NCBI RefSeq assembly: GCF_030813435.1
Contig: NZ_JAUSUG010000021.1
Coordinates: 1 to 64,000, forward strand
Direction: 5' to 3'
Source: Evansella vedderi
GTDB taxonomy: Bacteria; Bacillota; Bacilli; Bacillales; Salisediminibacteriaceae
DNA length: 64,000 bases
Shown: positions 44,872 through 53,411 of the stretch, piece after piece
How the letters are laid out: every line of letters starts with the position of its first letter
Position numbering within the stretch: the first letter of the stretch is position 1
Position numbers and translations under genes: made by a program
The notes under the pieces: model-generated
Told to the model about the DNA's origin: nothing
Databases searched by the model: none
Seen by the model: only the letters and a program-made list of their open reading frames with translations

Positions 44872-45218
44872 CTCTGTATTCACCTCCTTTACAAGGCTGT
44901 CCTAATCAAAATGAGTATATTTATCATCGTTGATTACACTGAAAAAGTCAAAGAGTATTTATTGGGTTTTTTCCACAAAAATCTCTGTATTACGAGCATT
45001 GCCATGAATCCTATTTATTTAAACGTAACTTTTACAATCTATGGCTGTAGGGTAAACAACCATTCAAAAATTTAGTTGCAACCTTTATTACGGTTTTATT
45101 TTATCTTCAGTTTCAAAATTACAACCTCCATGGGTCGTATAGCACAAGAGGGTGTCCAAAAGGTTATAAACATACCTTTTAGACACCCTCCTTTGTCCAT
45201 ATTCCTTTTCAATTACAA
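44872..45218. other. Intergenic region upstream of the MifM-like ORF
   Basis: Holds the terminator of the lipoprotein gene at its right side and presumably the promoter of the leader-yidC transcript; I see no further gene or repeat. Confidence 0.4.
45148..45190 (-). terminator. Terminator of the SurA/PrsA-like gene
   Basis: GAGGGTGTC-c-AAAAGGT pairs with ACCTTTT-a-GACACCCTC; a very stable stem of about 17 pairs. Confidence 0.8.
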
Positions 45219-45980
45219 TTAGATGTTGATTGTAACTTCGCTTTCTTCCCTTAATCGGTCAAGGATTTCAGCAGATTGCTCCTGTCTGTGCTGATTTTGG
45301 AGGTCACGTTCAATGTCATCCCTAACCTCTTCATAGGAAGGAATATCCACGTCTTCCCCTTCCATGCTCGCTACATAAGCATCATACACTTCCTGGATTT
45401 CTTCCTCTGAAATAGTCGGAAGCTCTATTTGAGAATCTAAAAATTTATTGCGCTGTACTAGCGGCATAAGCTCTTCACGAAGGTCATCCGTCGTGTTATT
45501 TTGCATTGCTAAAATTTCCTCTAGTTCTTCTTCTGTAGCTATACCTGCTTCAGCCATAAGCTGTTCTATTTCAGCGTCCACTTCTTCCATAGTAGCTTCT
45601 ATCCCAGCATCAGTGGCAGATTGAACAAGAATTTGCTCATTAACAAGCTGCTCTACAAGCTGCATTTCTAACATCTCAAGGAATTCTGCTCCCTCTTCAT
45701 CTTGAAGGCTAATCCCTTGACTAGCTAACATGCTTGCTTGCTGTTCTAAATGCGTTAAAAACATTTCCCTCTGTATATCCTCACCGTTTACAGTGGCAAT
45801 TACCTCTGGATAATCCTCTGGATCAAATGGTGTATCTCCACTTGGCTCTTCTTCCGCAGCTACCTCAACAGCTGGATCCTCTATTTCCTCTCCTGTGTTT
45901 TCTATGTCTGCATCTTCATTCCCACCACATGCTGCAAGTACAAGCATTGCGGCAAGTGAAAGTCCTACGATTTTTTTCAT
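45219..45980 (-). CDS. SurA-N-type lipoprotein, PrsA-like without rotamase domain
   Basis: A 253-residue lipoprotein: signal MKKIVGLSLAAMLVLAAC, a very acidic linker to about 70, then a SurA/trigger-factor-like chaperone domain beginning YPEVIATVNGEDIQREMFL and ending in amphipathic helices (DDIERDLQNQHRQEQSAEIL). The parvulin PPIase domain of PrsA is absent, so it is probably a membrane-tethered foldase or holdase acting on secreted proteins. ATG 45980 has AAAGGGAGGAG upstream; the frame to 46022 would put 14 residues before the signal. Its position next to yidC fits envelope protein biogenesis. Confidence 0.85.
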   Translation of the reverse strand: MKKIVGLSLAAMLVLAACGGNEDADIENTGEEIEDPAVEVAAEEEPSGDTPFDPEDYPEVIATVNGEDIQREMFLTHLEQQASMLASQGISLQDEEGAEFLEMLEMQLVEQLVNEQILVQSATDAGIEATMEEVDAEIEQLMAEAGIATEEELEEILAMQNNTTDDLREELMPLVQRNKFLDSQIELPTISEEEIQEVYDAYVASMEGEDVDIPSYEEVRDDIERDLQNQHRQEQSAEILDRLREESEVTINI

Positions 45981-46551
45981 GTCAAAAACTCCTCCCTTTC
46001 TTTTGGAACAATTAGTGGTCATTGTAACATATCTCTTTTATAAAAAAAAAGGACACCCTAATTATAAGCAAGGAGGAATTTGACGAAATATGAAATTATG
46101 AAATTTTGTAAGACAAACTCTCGTTGGAAAAGCCCATGTCAGAGCACTTTTTGTAAAATGTTTTTATGAAAGCTAAAAAATCATGTAAAAGTGCCAGCGC
46201 CAGCCTATAAATTAAATACCATCCTTTCAACAGAATCCCGATCTAGTTATGGACTGTCAAGTAAAGAATGACCCACTTTGAGGTCATCTATGGAGGCCCT
46301 GTTTAAAGGGAACATCCCTTCCAAAAAAACGTTATTCTATTAAGCCATTTTGATGTTGTAGGAATAGAAGACTTCAGTCATCTTACCTCTTATGCATTTC
46401 AACCAGACATTTATACCGAGAAGCTGCGTACTGTGTTGGCAAAGTAACTCACGTTGGAATATTCAGGGGGTTGTCTTTTTTCTTGTGAATAATCTCGTCC
46501 TTTCGTCATACATCTAGAAATATGATAGATAACAAGAGAGGACCGTGGAAA
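45981..46551. other. Intergenic region with gene debris
   Basis: Contains the rocB-like remnant (listed separately). GGACTGTCAAGTAAAGAATG near 46253 looks like an insertion-sequence end, but no transposase is present. Confidence 0.35.
46331..46447 (+). pseudogene. RocB-like M20 peptidase fragment
   Basis: A 38-codon stretch reads VILLSHFDVVGIEDFSHLTS then YAFQPDIYTEKLRTVLAK and a stop. This is the metal-binding Asp region of RocB-type M20 enzymes (HxDxVG.EDF....AF.PE), with no start, no upstream domain and no continuation. It is a small relic of an arginine-utilisation-type gene. Confidence 0.65.
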
Positions 46552-47019
46552 ATGAGAGTTTACTATGTGAAATACAGTAAGAATAGATCCCTCTACTTTC
46601 TATTCCTATTGTACCTTTTATTGCTAATAACCATAAGTATTTGGGGCACAGTCCCTACGCTGGTCTTATTTTTGGGACATTATCAAGAACCCGCTACCAA
46701 TTTCATACCCTTTTCCAGCATCCTGACCTACATCATGAATTTCGAACACTATAACTTTTCAATCTGGTTTTACAATCTATTTGGGAATATTCTCGCCTAC
46801 ATCCCATTAGGATACTTTATAGCCCTGCTATTCCCAACCTTTAATCAAGCACGGCAGATATTACTCATCTCCCTATTTCCAATCACTGCCCTGGAAATTA
46901 TTCAATACATTTCCGTCATGGGCGTCTTCGATGTGGATGACGTACTATTGAATATGCTCGGAGCCTGGATCGGGTTCCTCCTTTACAACTCCCTTGCAAA
47001 AATTTTCAAAGACAAATAA
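46552..47019 (+). CDS. VanZ-family membrane protein
   Basis: A 155-residue protein with four or five membrane helices and the VanZ signatures NFIPFSSILTYI and LFGNILAYIPLGYFIALLFP, then DVDDVLLNMLGAWIGFLLY. VanZ proteins are widespread in Firmicutes; some give low-level teicoplanin resistance, most have no known role. ATG 46552 follows GAGAGGA by nine bases; an ATG at 46522 lacks a ribosome site. Convergent with the aldo/keto reductase. Confidence 0.88.
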   Translation: MRVYYVKYSKNRSLYFLFLLYLLLLITISIWGTVPTLVLFLGHYQEPATNFIPFSSILTYIMNFEHYNFSIWFYNLFGNILAYIPLGYFIALLFPTFNQARQILLISLFPITALEIIQYISVMGVFDVDDVLLNMLGAWIGFLLYNSLAKIFKDK

Positions 47020-47020
47020 T

Positions 47021-47051
47021 AACCCCGAGCTCCGGAGGGAAGCTCGGGGTT
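47021..47051. terminator. Bidirectional terminator
   Basis: AACCCCGAGCT/AGCTCGGGGTT, 11-bp perfect stem with a 9-base loop between convergent vanZ and aldo/keto reductase genes. Confidence 0.85.
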
Positions 47052-47063
47052 ATTGTTAATTGA

Positions 47064-48047
47064 TTAGTAAGCACCTCGAATATGCTCGTGAATTTCTTCC
47101 TTGTAGAATTGCGCTAGCTTTTCCAATTCCTCTTGGGAAAAGTCAGGTACTTCTGTCGCAGCAAGATTATCCTCCACCTGTTTGGTTGTTTTGAAACCAG
47201 GTATAACCGTAGTTATTGCCTCATGCTGCAGTATCCATTTTAGTGCCGCACGGGACATGGTCCCTCGGCCTTCGGCTATCCAACTCAGCTTTTCGCTTAG
47301 CTCAACGCCCTTCTTGAATTCCACCCCAGCAAAAGTTTCCCCTACATTAAAGGATTGCCCATCCCGGTTAAAATTTCGATGGTCATCTGCTTCAAAGTCG
47401 GTATTCGTTTTGAACTTACCAGTTAGTAAGCCACTCGCCAGAGGAACCCTTGCAAGAATTCCCACCCCTTTTTCTTGCGCCTGTGGGAAGAGTTCATCAA
47501 TTGGTTTTTGACGAAAGATGTTGAAGATAACCTGAAGTGCCTTCACATTCGGGTTAGTAAGGCAAAACAGTCCTTCCTCCACCGTTTCCACACTCACACC
47601 ATAATGTCTGATTTTCCCTTCTTGCTGAAGCTTGTCCAGTACCTCGAATACTTTTCCTTGTTTGAGAATTTCAAAAGGGGCACAATGAATCTGGTAGAGA
47701 TCAATCCTTTCCCTTTGAAGTCTTCTTAAACTGTTTTCGAGATAGTGTCTCACCGTTTCGTCAGAGTACGTTTCCGGGTTGTGAATATCACCGCCCCGGC
47801 AAAACTTCGTAGCAATGTAAATGTCATCCTCTTTTCCCTTTGTTGCTTTCGCAAGTAGCTCCTCACTATGTCCATCACCATACACATCAGCAGTATCAAA
47901 AAAGTTAACCCCAGCATCCATGGCCCTTTGTAAAGCTTTTAGGGACTCTTGATCATCAGTTTTACCCCATGATCCTCCAATAGCCCATGTGCCAAAACTC
48001 AGTTCACTGATCTTCAAGTCTGTATTACCTAGTTGGCGATAGTTCAT
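47064..48047 (-). CDS. Aldo/keto reductase (IolS/YccK type)
   Basis: A 327-residue NADPH-dependent aldo/keto reductase. The catalytic tetrad is visible as Asp51 and Tyr56 (FDTADVYGDG), Lys81 (IATKF) and His121 (LYQIH); the C-terminal VIPGFKTTKQVEDNL is the NADPH-binding loop. It fits the AKR11 group represented by B. subtilis IolS and YhdN. ATG 48047 is nine bases after GGAGG; an ATG two codons upstream is too close. Monocistronic; substrate unknown. Confidence 0.92.
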   Translation of the reverse strand: MNYRQLGNTDLKISELSFGTWAIGGSWGKTDDQESLKALQRAMDAGVNFFDTADVYGDGHSEELLAKATKGKEDDIYIATKFCRGGDIHNPETYSDETVRHYLENSLRRLQRERIDLYQIHCAPFEILKQGKVFEVLDKLQQEGKIRHYGVSVETVEEGLFCLTNPNVKALQVIFNIFRQKPIDELFPQAQEKGVGILARVPLASGLLTGKFKTNTDFEADDHRNFNRDGQSFNVGETFAGVEFKKGVELSEKLSWIAEGRGTMSRAALKWILQHEAITTVIPGFKTTKQVEDNLAATEVPDFSQEELEKLAQFYKEEIHEHIRGAY

Positions 48048-48214
48048 TTTCATTATCCTCCATTTATTGGTTAATTATTTGTACATTGAACTACTTTATG
48101 TATTACTGATTACATACTACCATAATGAACCGATCGTTTTTTAAAGAGAAATAAATTTTTTGACTAAAATGGGGAAAACGTAGTACATTAAGTGAACGAA
48201 AGAAGGTGCTCACG

Positions 48215-48406
48215 GTGAATGGACAACAACGTAAAAATATTTCCCCAGGAATGGAAGTTAATATTGTTCTTAAACAGGATCAACGAACAGGAAAGCTAAC
48301 AAGGGGAATAGTGAAGGATATTTTAACAAAATCAAATACCCATCCCCATGGAATCAAAGTCCGACTGGAGGATGGACAGGTTGGAAGGGTGAAAGAGATA
48401 CTATGA
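48215..48406 (+). CDS. ywbE: YwbE family protein (DUF2196)
   Basis: A 63-residue basic protein, nearly all of it the DUF2196 domain: ISPGMEVNIVLKQDQRTGKL followed by TRGIVKDILTKS and HPHGIKVRLEDGQVGRVKEI. It matches B. subtilis YwbE over its length; function unknown, a small KOW/SH3-like nucleic-acid-binding barrel is plausible. GTG 48215 follows AAGAAGGTG by six bases and corresponds to the usual start; GTG 48206 is too close. Its stop codon lies inside the first hairpin of the repeat array. Confidence 0.87.
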   Translation: MNGQQRKNISPGMEVNIVLKQDQRTGKLTRGIVKDILTKSNTHPHGIKVRLEDGQVGRVKEIL

Positions 48407-48755
48407 AACGCGAACTTCTTTGAATGCTTCGCTCTCGCGTTTCATACTACCGTTTTGAAACGCCATTTCCCTTGTTCGCTTCGTTTTCACGTTTCATGAA
48501 GCCTTTATGAAACAGGTAGTACTTGCTCTCATGCCTTTACCTGTCTCATGAACACTTTATGAAGCAGGTATTCCTTGCCCTCACCCCATTACCTGTCTCA
48601 TGAATAGCTTTATGAAACAAGTATTACTCGCTGTATATACCTTACCTGTCTCATGAACACTTTATGAAACGGGTATACCTTACTCTTCCTTACGCGTCTC
48701 ATAAAAGCTTCCATGAAACATTTTTTCCTCACTCAGATTCCCTTACCTACTTCAT
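48403..48755. repeat. Array of seven fold-back repeats, 52-bp period
   Basis: Seven units start at 48403, 48456, 48507, 48559, 48612, 48664 and 48713. Five are exactly 43 bp, the others 39 and 41. Each has arms of about 12 bp, ATGAAACRGGTA on the left and TACCTGTYTCAT on the right, around a variable 15-19 base centre; units are separated by about 10 bases (for example GAACACTTT). Arms vary jointly: unit 1 pairs ATGAAACGCGA with TCGCGTTTCAT, units 3 and 4 use CAGGTA with TACCTG. Located between convergent ywbE and fdhD. No open frame. Confidence 0.85.
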
Positions 48756-48766
48756 AGAAATTACAT

Positions 48767-49576
48767 CTAGTCTCCCTTTAACTCCTTATCACATATAATC
48801 CTATCACTCCTACTATACACATTAAGTCTCTGCCCCCGAATAAAGCCAACAGCAGTAATTCCGAGGTCTTCAGCCAACTCGATAGCAAGGGTAGTGGGTG
48901 CTGACTTCGATAGCAAAATACCGATGCCAATTTTTGAAACCTTCAACAAAACTTCAGATGATATCCGTCCGCTAAACACGATCACCTTATCCCGCACCCC
49001 TACTCCATTCATCAAGCAATAACCATAAATTTTATCCAAAGCATTATGCCTGCCAATGTCAGACCTTGAGATGACAATATCGTCTTTGGTGCATAACGCT
49101 GCATTGTGGAGGCACCCGGTTCTCTGATAATCATCAGAACCTTCCTGCATCTTTCGCATCAACTTAATGCACTGCTCAACGGAAATGGAGGAACATTTCA
49201 CCACTGTTTTTGCTGTCTTCACGTCACTTTGAAAATAAAACTGGCGGCTTTTCCCACAGCATGAGCCAACAACCCGTTTTGTGGTAGCATCGCTCGTACT
49301 CAAACTAACTTTCTCCAGTTTCACATAGGCAAAACCTTTATCCTCATCGATCGTTATTTTCTGGATCTCTTTGTAAGTTCTGATCAATCCTTCCGCCGCT
49401 AAAAACCCGACGACAAGCTCCTCCAAGTGGGAAGGGGTGCAAAGCATTGTAGCAAATTCCTCTCCATTAATCACAATTGTTAGGGGAGCTTCTATTGCTA
49501 CCACATCCTCCACTTCGAGGAATTCACCAATATCATATTTTACGATGGCTTGTTTCCTCATCACTGAGTTTTCCAT
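48767..49576 (-). CDS. fdhD: Formate dehydrogenase accessory sulfurtransferase
   Basis: A 269-residue FdhD. It carries sulfur from a cysteine desulfurase to the molybdenum bis-MGD cofactor of formate-dehydrogenase-type enzymes. The Cys pair in GSCCGKSRQFYF and the segments RTGCLHNAALC, SRSDIGRHNALDKIYG and FSGRISSEVLLKVSKIG are family hallmarks. ATG 49576 has AAAGGAG nine bases upstream; the frame to 49612 has only a weak site. It lies 41 bases after the molybdo-oxidoreductase gene in the same direction, which strongly links the two. Confidence 0.95.
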   Translation of the reverse strand: MENSVMRKQAIVKYDIGEFLEVEDVVAIEAPLTIVINGEEFATMLCTPSHLEELVVGFLAAEGLIRTYKEIQKITIDEDKGFAYVKLEKVSLSTSDATTKRVVGSCCGKSRQFYFQSDVKTAKTVVKCSSISVEQCIKLMRKMQEGSDDYQRTGCLHNAALCTKDDIVISRSDIGRHNALDKIYGYCLMNGVGVRDKVIVFSGRISSEVLLKVSKIGIGILLSKSAPTTLAIELAEDLGITAVGFIRGQRLNVYSRSDRIICDKELKGD

Positions 49577-49617
49577 GCTAGTAAACTCCTTTGTGTCTTC
49601 TATCATTTCCAATCCAT

Positions 49618-51969
49618 CTAACTAATCTCTGTCTCTAGTTCTTCGATTCGGCGCTCCACATATTTTGTATCCTTCTTTGCGTGGAAGGTGTCGGCCTTTT
49701 CCACTATTACTGCTGTATTATATTCTGGGATGCCTGCATACTGTTCATAAATGCCTTTAGGGATAAGCACATTTCCTTCCGGCCAATAGACTTGAATATT
49801 ACCACGCTTCGTATTCTCGAACTTGGCACGGCCGTGAAACACACCAAATTTGTTATAGACTACAACCCTTTCTCCTTCTAAAATCCGAAGCTCCCGGGCA
49901 TCCTCCCGATGAATTAACACATCATAGCGGTCCGCATTGTTCACTGGGTCTACCCCCTCGTAAATCATCGAATTAAACTGCTTGCCACGACGTGTAGTCA
50001 CATAGAAATGGCCCTCTGGCTTCCGTAATTCTGGTATGACGATTGGGAGCAACTGGCCTTTGCCATCCTTCGTAGGGCAAACACCATCTTCACACAACCA
50101 TGCTCCGCCCCATTGGAATACGTCTCCTTTATTTTTCAAATGCTGAATACCGTCATAATTCACATTGGCTTTAGCAATTTCCTCCCGTACCTCCTGAACA
50201 TCACGGAAATCAATCAACTCTGCCGACTCAGGTTTTACCCGCTTCGCCAAATCCACATAAATCTCCCACTCGCTTCGTGCCTCTCCAACTCGAGGACCTT
50301 TAATTTCCGGGGAAAAATAAACCATACGCTCCGTTGAAGTGGAGGTACCACCCCCAGGCTGCTCGTAGCGTGTCATGGCCGGTAAAACAATGACCTCTTC
50401 CCGGGCATCCAGCAGCGCCGATGTATTTAAAATAATATCCTGGTGCACTCGCAGATCCACATTCTCCAAGCATTCTTGAACAAAATCTGGGTTGGGCATC
50501 GTTTCCAAAAAGTTTCCTCCAGAAGTGTATAAAACCTTCAGTTTCCGTTCGTGCCCCTTCGGCAGCATGGCATTTTCCAAGGATACCCCTATAATATCCC
50601 CCTGCCAGTCAGGAATTGTAAATCCCCAAAGCTTCTCCAAACGCTTTTTATTCGCCGAATCAAAATCCCCTCCAGGCAAAACGAAAGGATCTGCCCCCAT
50701 TTCCCCGGATCCTTGCACCCCAGAGTGACCACGAATAGGCATGACACCACAATGCTTTCGCCCAAGGAATCCACGGAGCAACGCTAAATTAGCAACCTGT
50801 GAGATATTGTCCGTTCCAAAGCGATGCTGGGTTAAGCCCATGGACCAAACGAACACACCGCTTTTTGAACCAGCCAGTAACCGTGCAAACTCCAGCATCC
50901 TTGCCCTGGACAACCCGCTTGATTTCTCTAACGACTTCCAATCCTGCTGCTCCACGTGCCGCTTCAGCTTCTCAAAACCATTTGTATGTTCCCTAACAAA
51001 CTCCCTATCAATGGCAGAACCAGACTCCTTCTTCTCCATCTCAAACCAATGCTTCATGACTCCATTCATAAAAGCAATGTCCCCACCGATATTCACCTGA
51101 TACACATCATCTGCCATCTTTGTCCCGAATAAAGCGCTTTCAGGAATAGACGGAATCCAATACTTATCCATGGAAGGCTCGTGGTAAGGATTGATGACAA
51201 TTATTTTTGTACCCTTCCGTTTTGCTGCGTACATATATTTCGTAGATACAGGCTGGTTGTTTGCAACCACCGATCCCCAGAATACAAGAACATCCGTACC
51301 TATCCAGTCCTGGTAATTACACGTTGACGCTCCTACCCCAATAGAACGCTTCAACGCTGTTTTACTTGGAGAATGACAAATTCGAGACACGTTATCAATA
51401 TTGTTTGTTCCAAGAAACCTAGAAACCTTCCCAGCCACATAATAAGACTCATTCGTGATTCCACGAGCCGTTAAAAAAAATGTCAGCTGCTTTGGCTTCA
51501 CCCGCTTTATTTTTGCTGCAATACGATCCAACGCCTCATCCCACGAAATTCTTCTAAACTTTCTCTCCCCAGGTTTCCTCGACAATGGATAAGGGATCCT
51601 CCCAAGCTGCCTCAGCTGAGAGCTAGACAACGTCCTTAAATGAACGATATCCTGAAAGAGAACCTCATCCTTGATCGCCGACATCGTATTTAAGCGCAGC
51701 ACATTCAAACGAGTCGTACAAATATGCGTCCCCACAAGCGTCTGATCCCGCAACCCCGAAACACCTAAAGCACAGCCATCACAAACACCCTGCGTCAAAA
51801 TCCTTGTCGCATAAGGCCAATTATCCTTGTTCTCCCACGCCACCTTCGCCGTATCCCGAATATGCTTCTGCTTCACCTTCCCTAAGCCAAAAGGAACCCA
51901 GCTCGCCCAAAGCCTCGGATCCGGCCACTTCGGTAACTTCATCGGTCCTTCATGCTTCGTCTTCCCCAC
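49618..51969 (-). CDS. FdhF/YdeP-family molybdopterin oxidoreductase
   Basis: A 783-residue bis-MGD oxidoreductase of the formate-dehydrogenase-alpha-like (YdeP) family. It has the N-terminal motif GVCDGCALGVSG, the first molybdopterin segment PLSRKPGERKFRRISWDEAL and the C-terminal dinucleotide-binding domain from VTTRRGKQFNSM onward. Position of the metal ligand cannot be assigned by eye; the segment RICHSPSKTAL holds a candidate Cys. E. coli YdeP aids acid resistance; true formate dehydrogenase activity is not shown for this group. The start lies among GTG codons at 51978, 51972 and 51969; the last is best spaced after AGAAGGGG. Confidence 0.88.
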   Translation of the reverse strand: MGKTKHEGPMKLPKWPDPRLWASWVPFGLGKVKQKHIRDTAKVAWENKDNWPYATRILTQGVCDGCALGVSGLRDQTLVGTHICTTRLNVLRLNTMSAIKDEVLFQDIVHLRTLSSSQLRQLGRIPYPLSRKPGERKFRRISWDEALDRIAAKIKRVKPKQLTFFLTARGITNESYYVAGKVSRFLGTNNIDNVSRICHSPSKTALKRSIGVGASTCNYQDWIGTDVLVFWGSVVANNQPVSTKYMYAAKRKGTKIIVINPYHEPSMDKYWIPSIPESALFGTKMADDVYQVNIGGDIAFMNGVMKHWFEMEKKESGSAIDREFVREHTNGFEKLKRHVEQQDWKSLEKSSGLSRARMLEFARLLAGSKSGVFVWSMGLTQHRFGTDNISQVANLALLRGFLGRKHCGVMPIRGHSGVQGSGEMGADPFVLPGGDFDSANKKRLEKLWGFTIPDWQGDIIGVSLENAMLPKGHERKLKVLYTSGGNFLETMPNPDFVQECLENVDLRVHQDIILNTSALLDAREEVIVLPAMTRYEQPGGGTSTSTERMVYFSPEIKGPRVGEARSEWEIYVDLAKRVKPESAELIDFRDVQEVREEIAKANVNYDGIQHLKNKGDVFQWGGAWLCEDGVCPTKDGKGQLLPIVIPELRKPEGHFYVTTRRGKQFNSMIYEGVDPVNNADRYDVLIHREDARELRILEGERVVVYNKFGVFHGRAKFENTKRGNIQVYWPEGNVLIPKGIYEQYAGIPEYNTAVIVEKADTFHAKKDTKYVERRIEELETEIS

Positions 51970-52322
51970 CACAAACACCCCTTCTATTTACATCCAATGA
52001 TTTTTATGTGAAAAAATTCGAAAGGTTCTGTAAACTAAGAAGATTGAAAGATTATATCGCCCTTTTTCGCCATTTATACTATATATACAATGTTATATAT
52101 TTATTATTATAGCATTAAGCACGATTGTCCTGCTTTTAATATGTTTTATAGAAGCTTAATTGTGTGCCGACCTGTTGAATAGTTAGAATTGCTGTGGAAA
52201 GGATGTAGGGAAGACTCACTTTTTCCCTGATTTATGCAATGAACCCGGTCACCTGAACCGGGTTCATCTCACTTCGGTTAAAAACCGTTAGCATATAGGA
52301 GTAATTAAAGATATACGGAGTA
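51970..52322. other. Intergenic region with a perfect hairpin
   Basis: AT-rich, no gene. TGAACCCGGT-7-ACCGGGTTCA (52240-52266) is a perfect 10-bp stem without a T run, downstream of the HAD gene. Confidence 0.5.
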
Positions 52323-53078
52323 TTATTCTACAGCTTTAGATTTGTCTAATATAAACTTTTCTATAGCCCTGGCGACACCGTCATCATTATTAGAGCTGGT
52401 TACCCAATTGGCCGCGTCTTTTACCTTTTGTTGGGCGTTGCCCATGGCAACACCAACACCCGCTTCCTTTATCATGACTATATCATTAAGGCTGTCACCT
52501 ACGGCCATAACGTTGTCCATCGTAATATCTAACCAATTACACACTTTTTCTAATGCGAACCCTTTATTAATTCCTGCAGCGTTAATTTCTAAATTGGTCG
52601 GACTAGAATTACTCACTTCTAAAGCCTCGTGCTTCGTTAGTAATTCAGTAACCTCCTTTTGAATTTTGGCATCCTCAAAATGAAAGCCGAACTTCAGCCA
52701 ATTTTGGGATTGAATATCTGTTGGAAAATCATCCCGCCAAACTTTTTCCGAAGAAATGGCCCAATATTGCGTGTTGTGCTTCATCTTTAAGTCCCAAAGC
52801 ATTTCAATTAACTCAGCATCAATTGGATTCTGGTCTATTAAGTTCCCTTGAGTATCCCAAATCTCACTGCCGTTTACTGTAACTAAATAGGAGTCTAGCT
52901 CCAGGGAATCTGCATATTCCTTACAGGACAAAATAGACCTTCCCGTACTAAGTACAATATGTATTCCTTGCTCTTTGGCAACCTTGATGGCTTTGCGATT
53001 GGCTGGGGATACTTCGTGATTGTCCTTTAAAAGTGTTCCGTCCATATCCAAGGCGATCAATTTAATATCTTGCTCCAC
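52323..53078 (-). CDS. Cof-type HAD phosphatase
   Basis: A 251-residue HAD-superfamily IIB (Cof) hydrolase. Motif I LIALDMDGTLL (7-17), motif II LSTGR, the Lys of motif III in NKGFALEKV and motif IV AVGDSLNDIVMIKEAGVGVA are intact; the cap domain lies between about 85 and 180. Such enzymes dephosphorylate sugar phosphates, pyridoxal phosphate or flavin intermediates. GTG 53078 follows GGGAGGTAATAAAA. Stands alone. Confidence 0.92.
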   Translation of the reverse strand: MEQDIKLIALDMDGTLLKDNHEVSPANRKAIKVAKEQGIHIVLSTGRSILSCKEYADSLELDSYLVTVNGSEIWDTQGNLIDQNPIDAELIEMLWDLKMKHNTQYWAISSEKVWRDDFPTDIQSQNWLKFGFHFEDAKIQKEVTELLTKHEALEVSNSSPTNLEINAAGINKGFALEKVCNWLDITMDNVMAVGDSLNDIVMIKEAGVGVAMGNAQQKVKDAANWVTSSNNDDGVARAIEKFILDKSKAVE

Positions 53079-53411
53079 TTTTATTACCTCCCAGTTTTAT
53101 CTCTATGAGATATGGTTAGTATACCTTAATTTCCAATGAACTTTTAGTAATTAATCCATTACCATAAAGATTTTTACTAAAATTCTGTTGTTCATAATAA
53201 GGTTATCCCTCGAATTCGTTACAGTAATGTCACCGTCCTGGCTCCGTGGGCAACGCTTTAGCTTACTCGTGAAGTAAACACTCGCCGCTGGAATTATTGC
53301 TCTTCACTCATTCGAGCTATATAAAAAATCAATTTATACTCAAAGTGCCTTCCTTAAAAAAACAGTATGATAATTAGTGGCTATCATACTGCTTTGTTCT
53401 CAATATTGAAC
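53079..53411. repeat. Intergenic gap with a dispersed repeat and a terminator
   Basis: GTAATGTCACCGTCCTGGCT at 53224 and the following GTGGGCAACGCTTTAGC match the repeat near 25580. No gene is supported; the terminator at 53355-53390 is listed separately. Confidence 0.55.
53355..53390 (-). terminator. Terminator of the histidine kinase gene
   Basis: AGTATGATA/TATCATACT perfect stem, 9-base loop, followed on the minus strand by GTTTTTTT. Confidence 0.88.

Noticed and set aside
48403-48755. CRISPR array
   Set aside because: Read from right arm to left arm the units look like palindromic repeats of about 33 bp with spacers, but spacers are only 15-19 bases, repeats are degenerate, and there are no cas genes.
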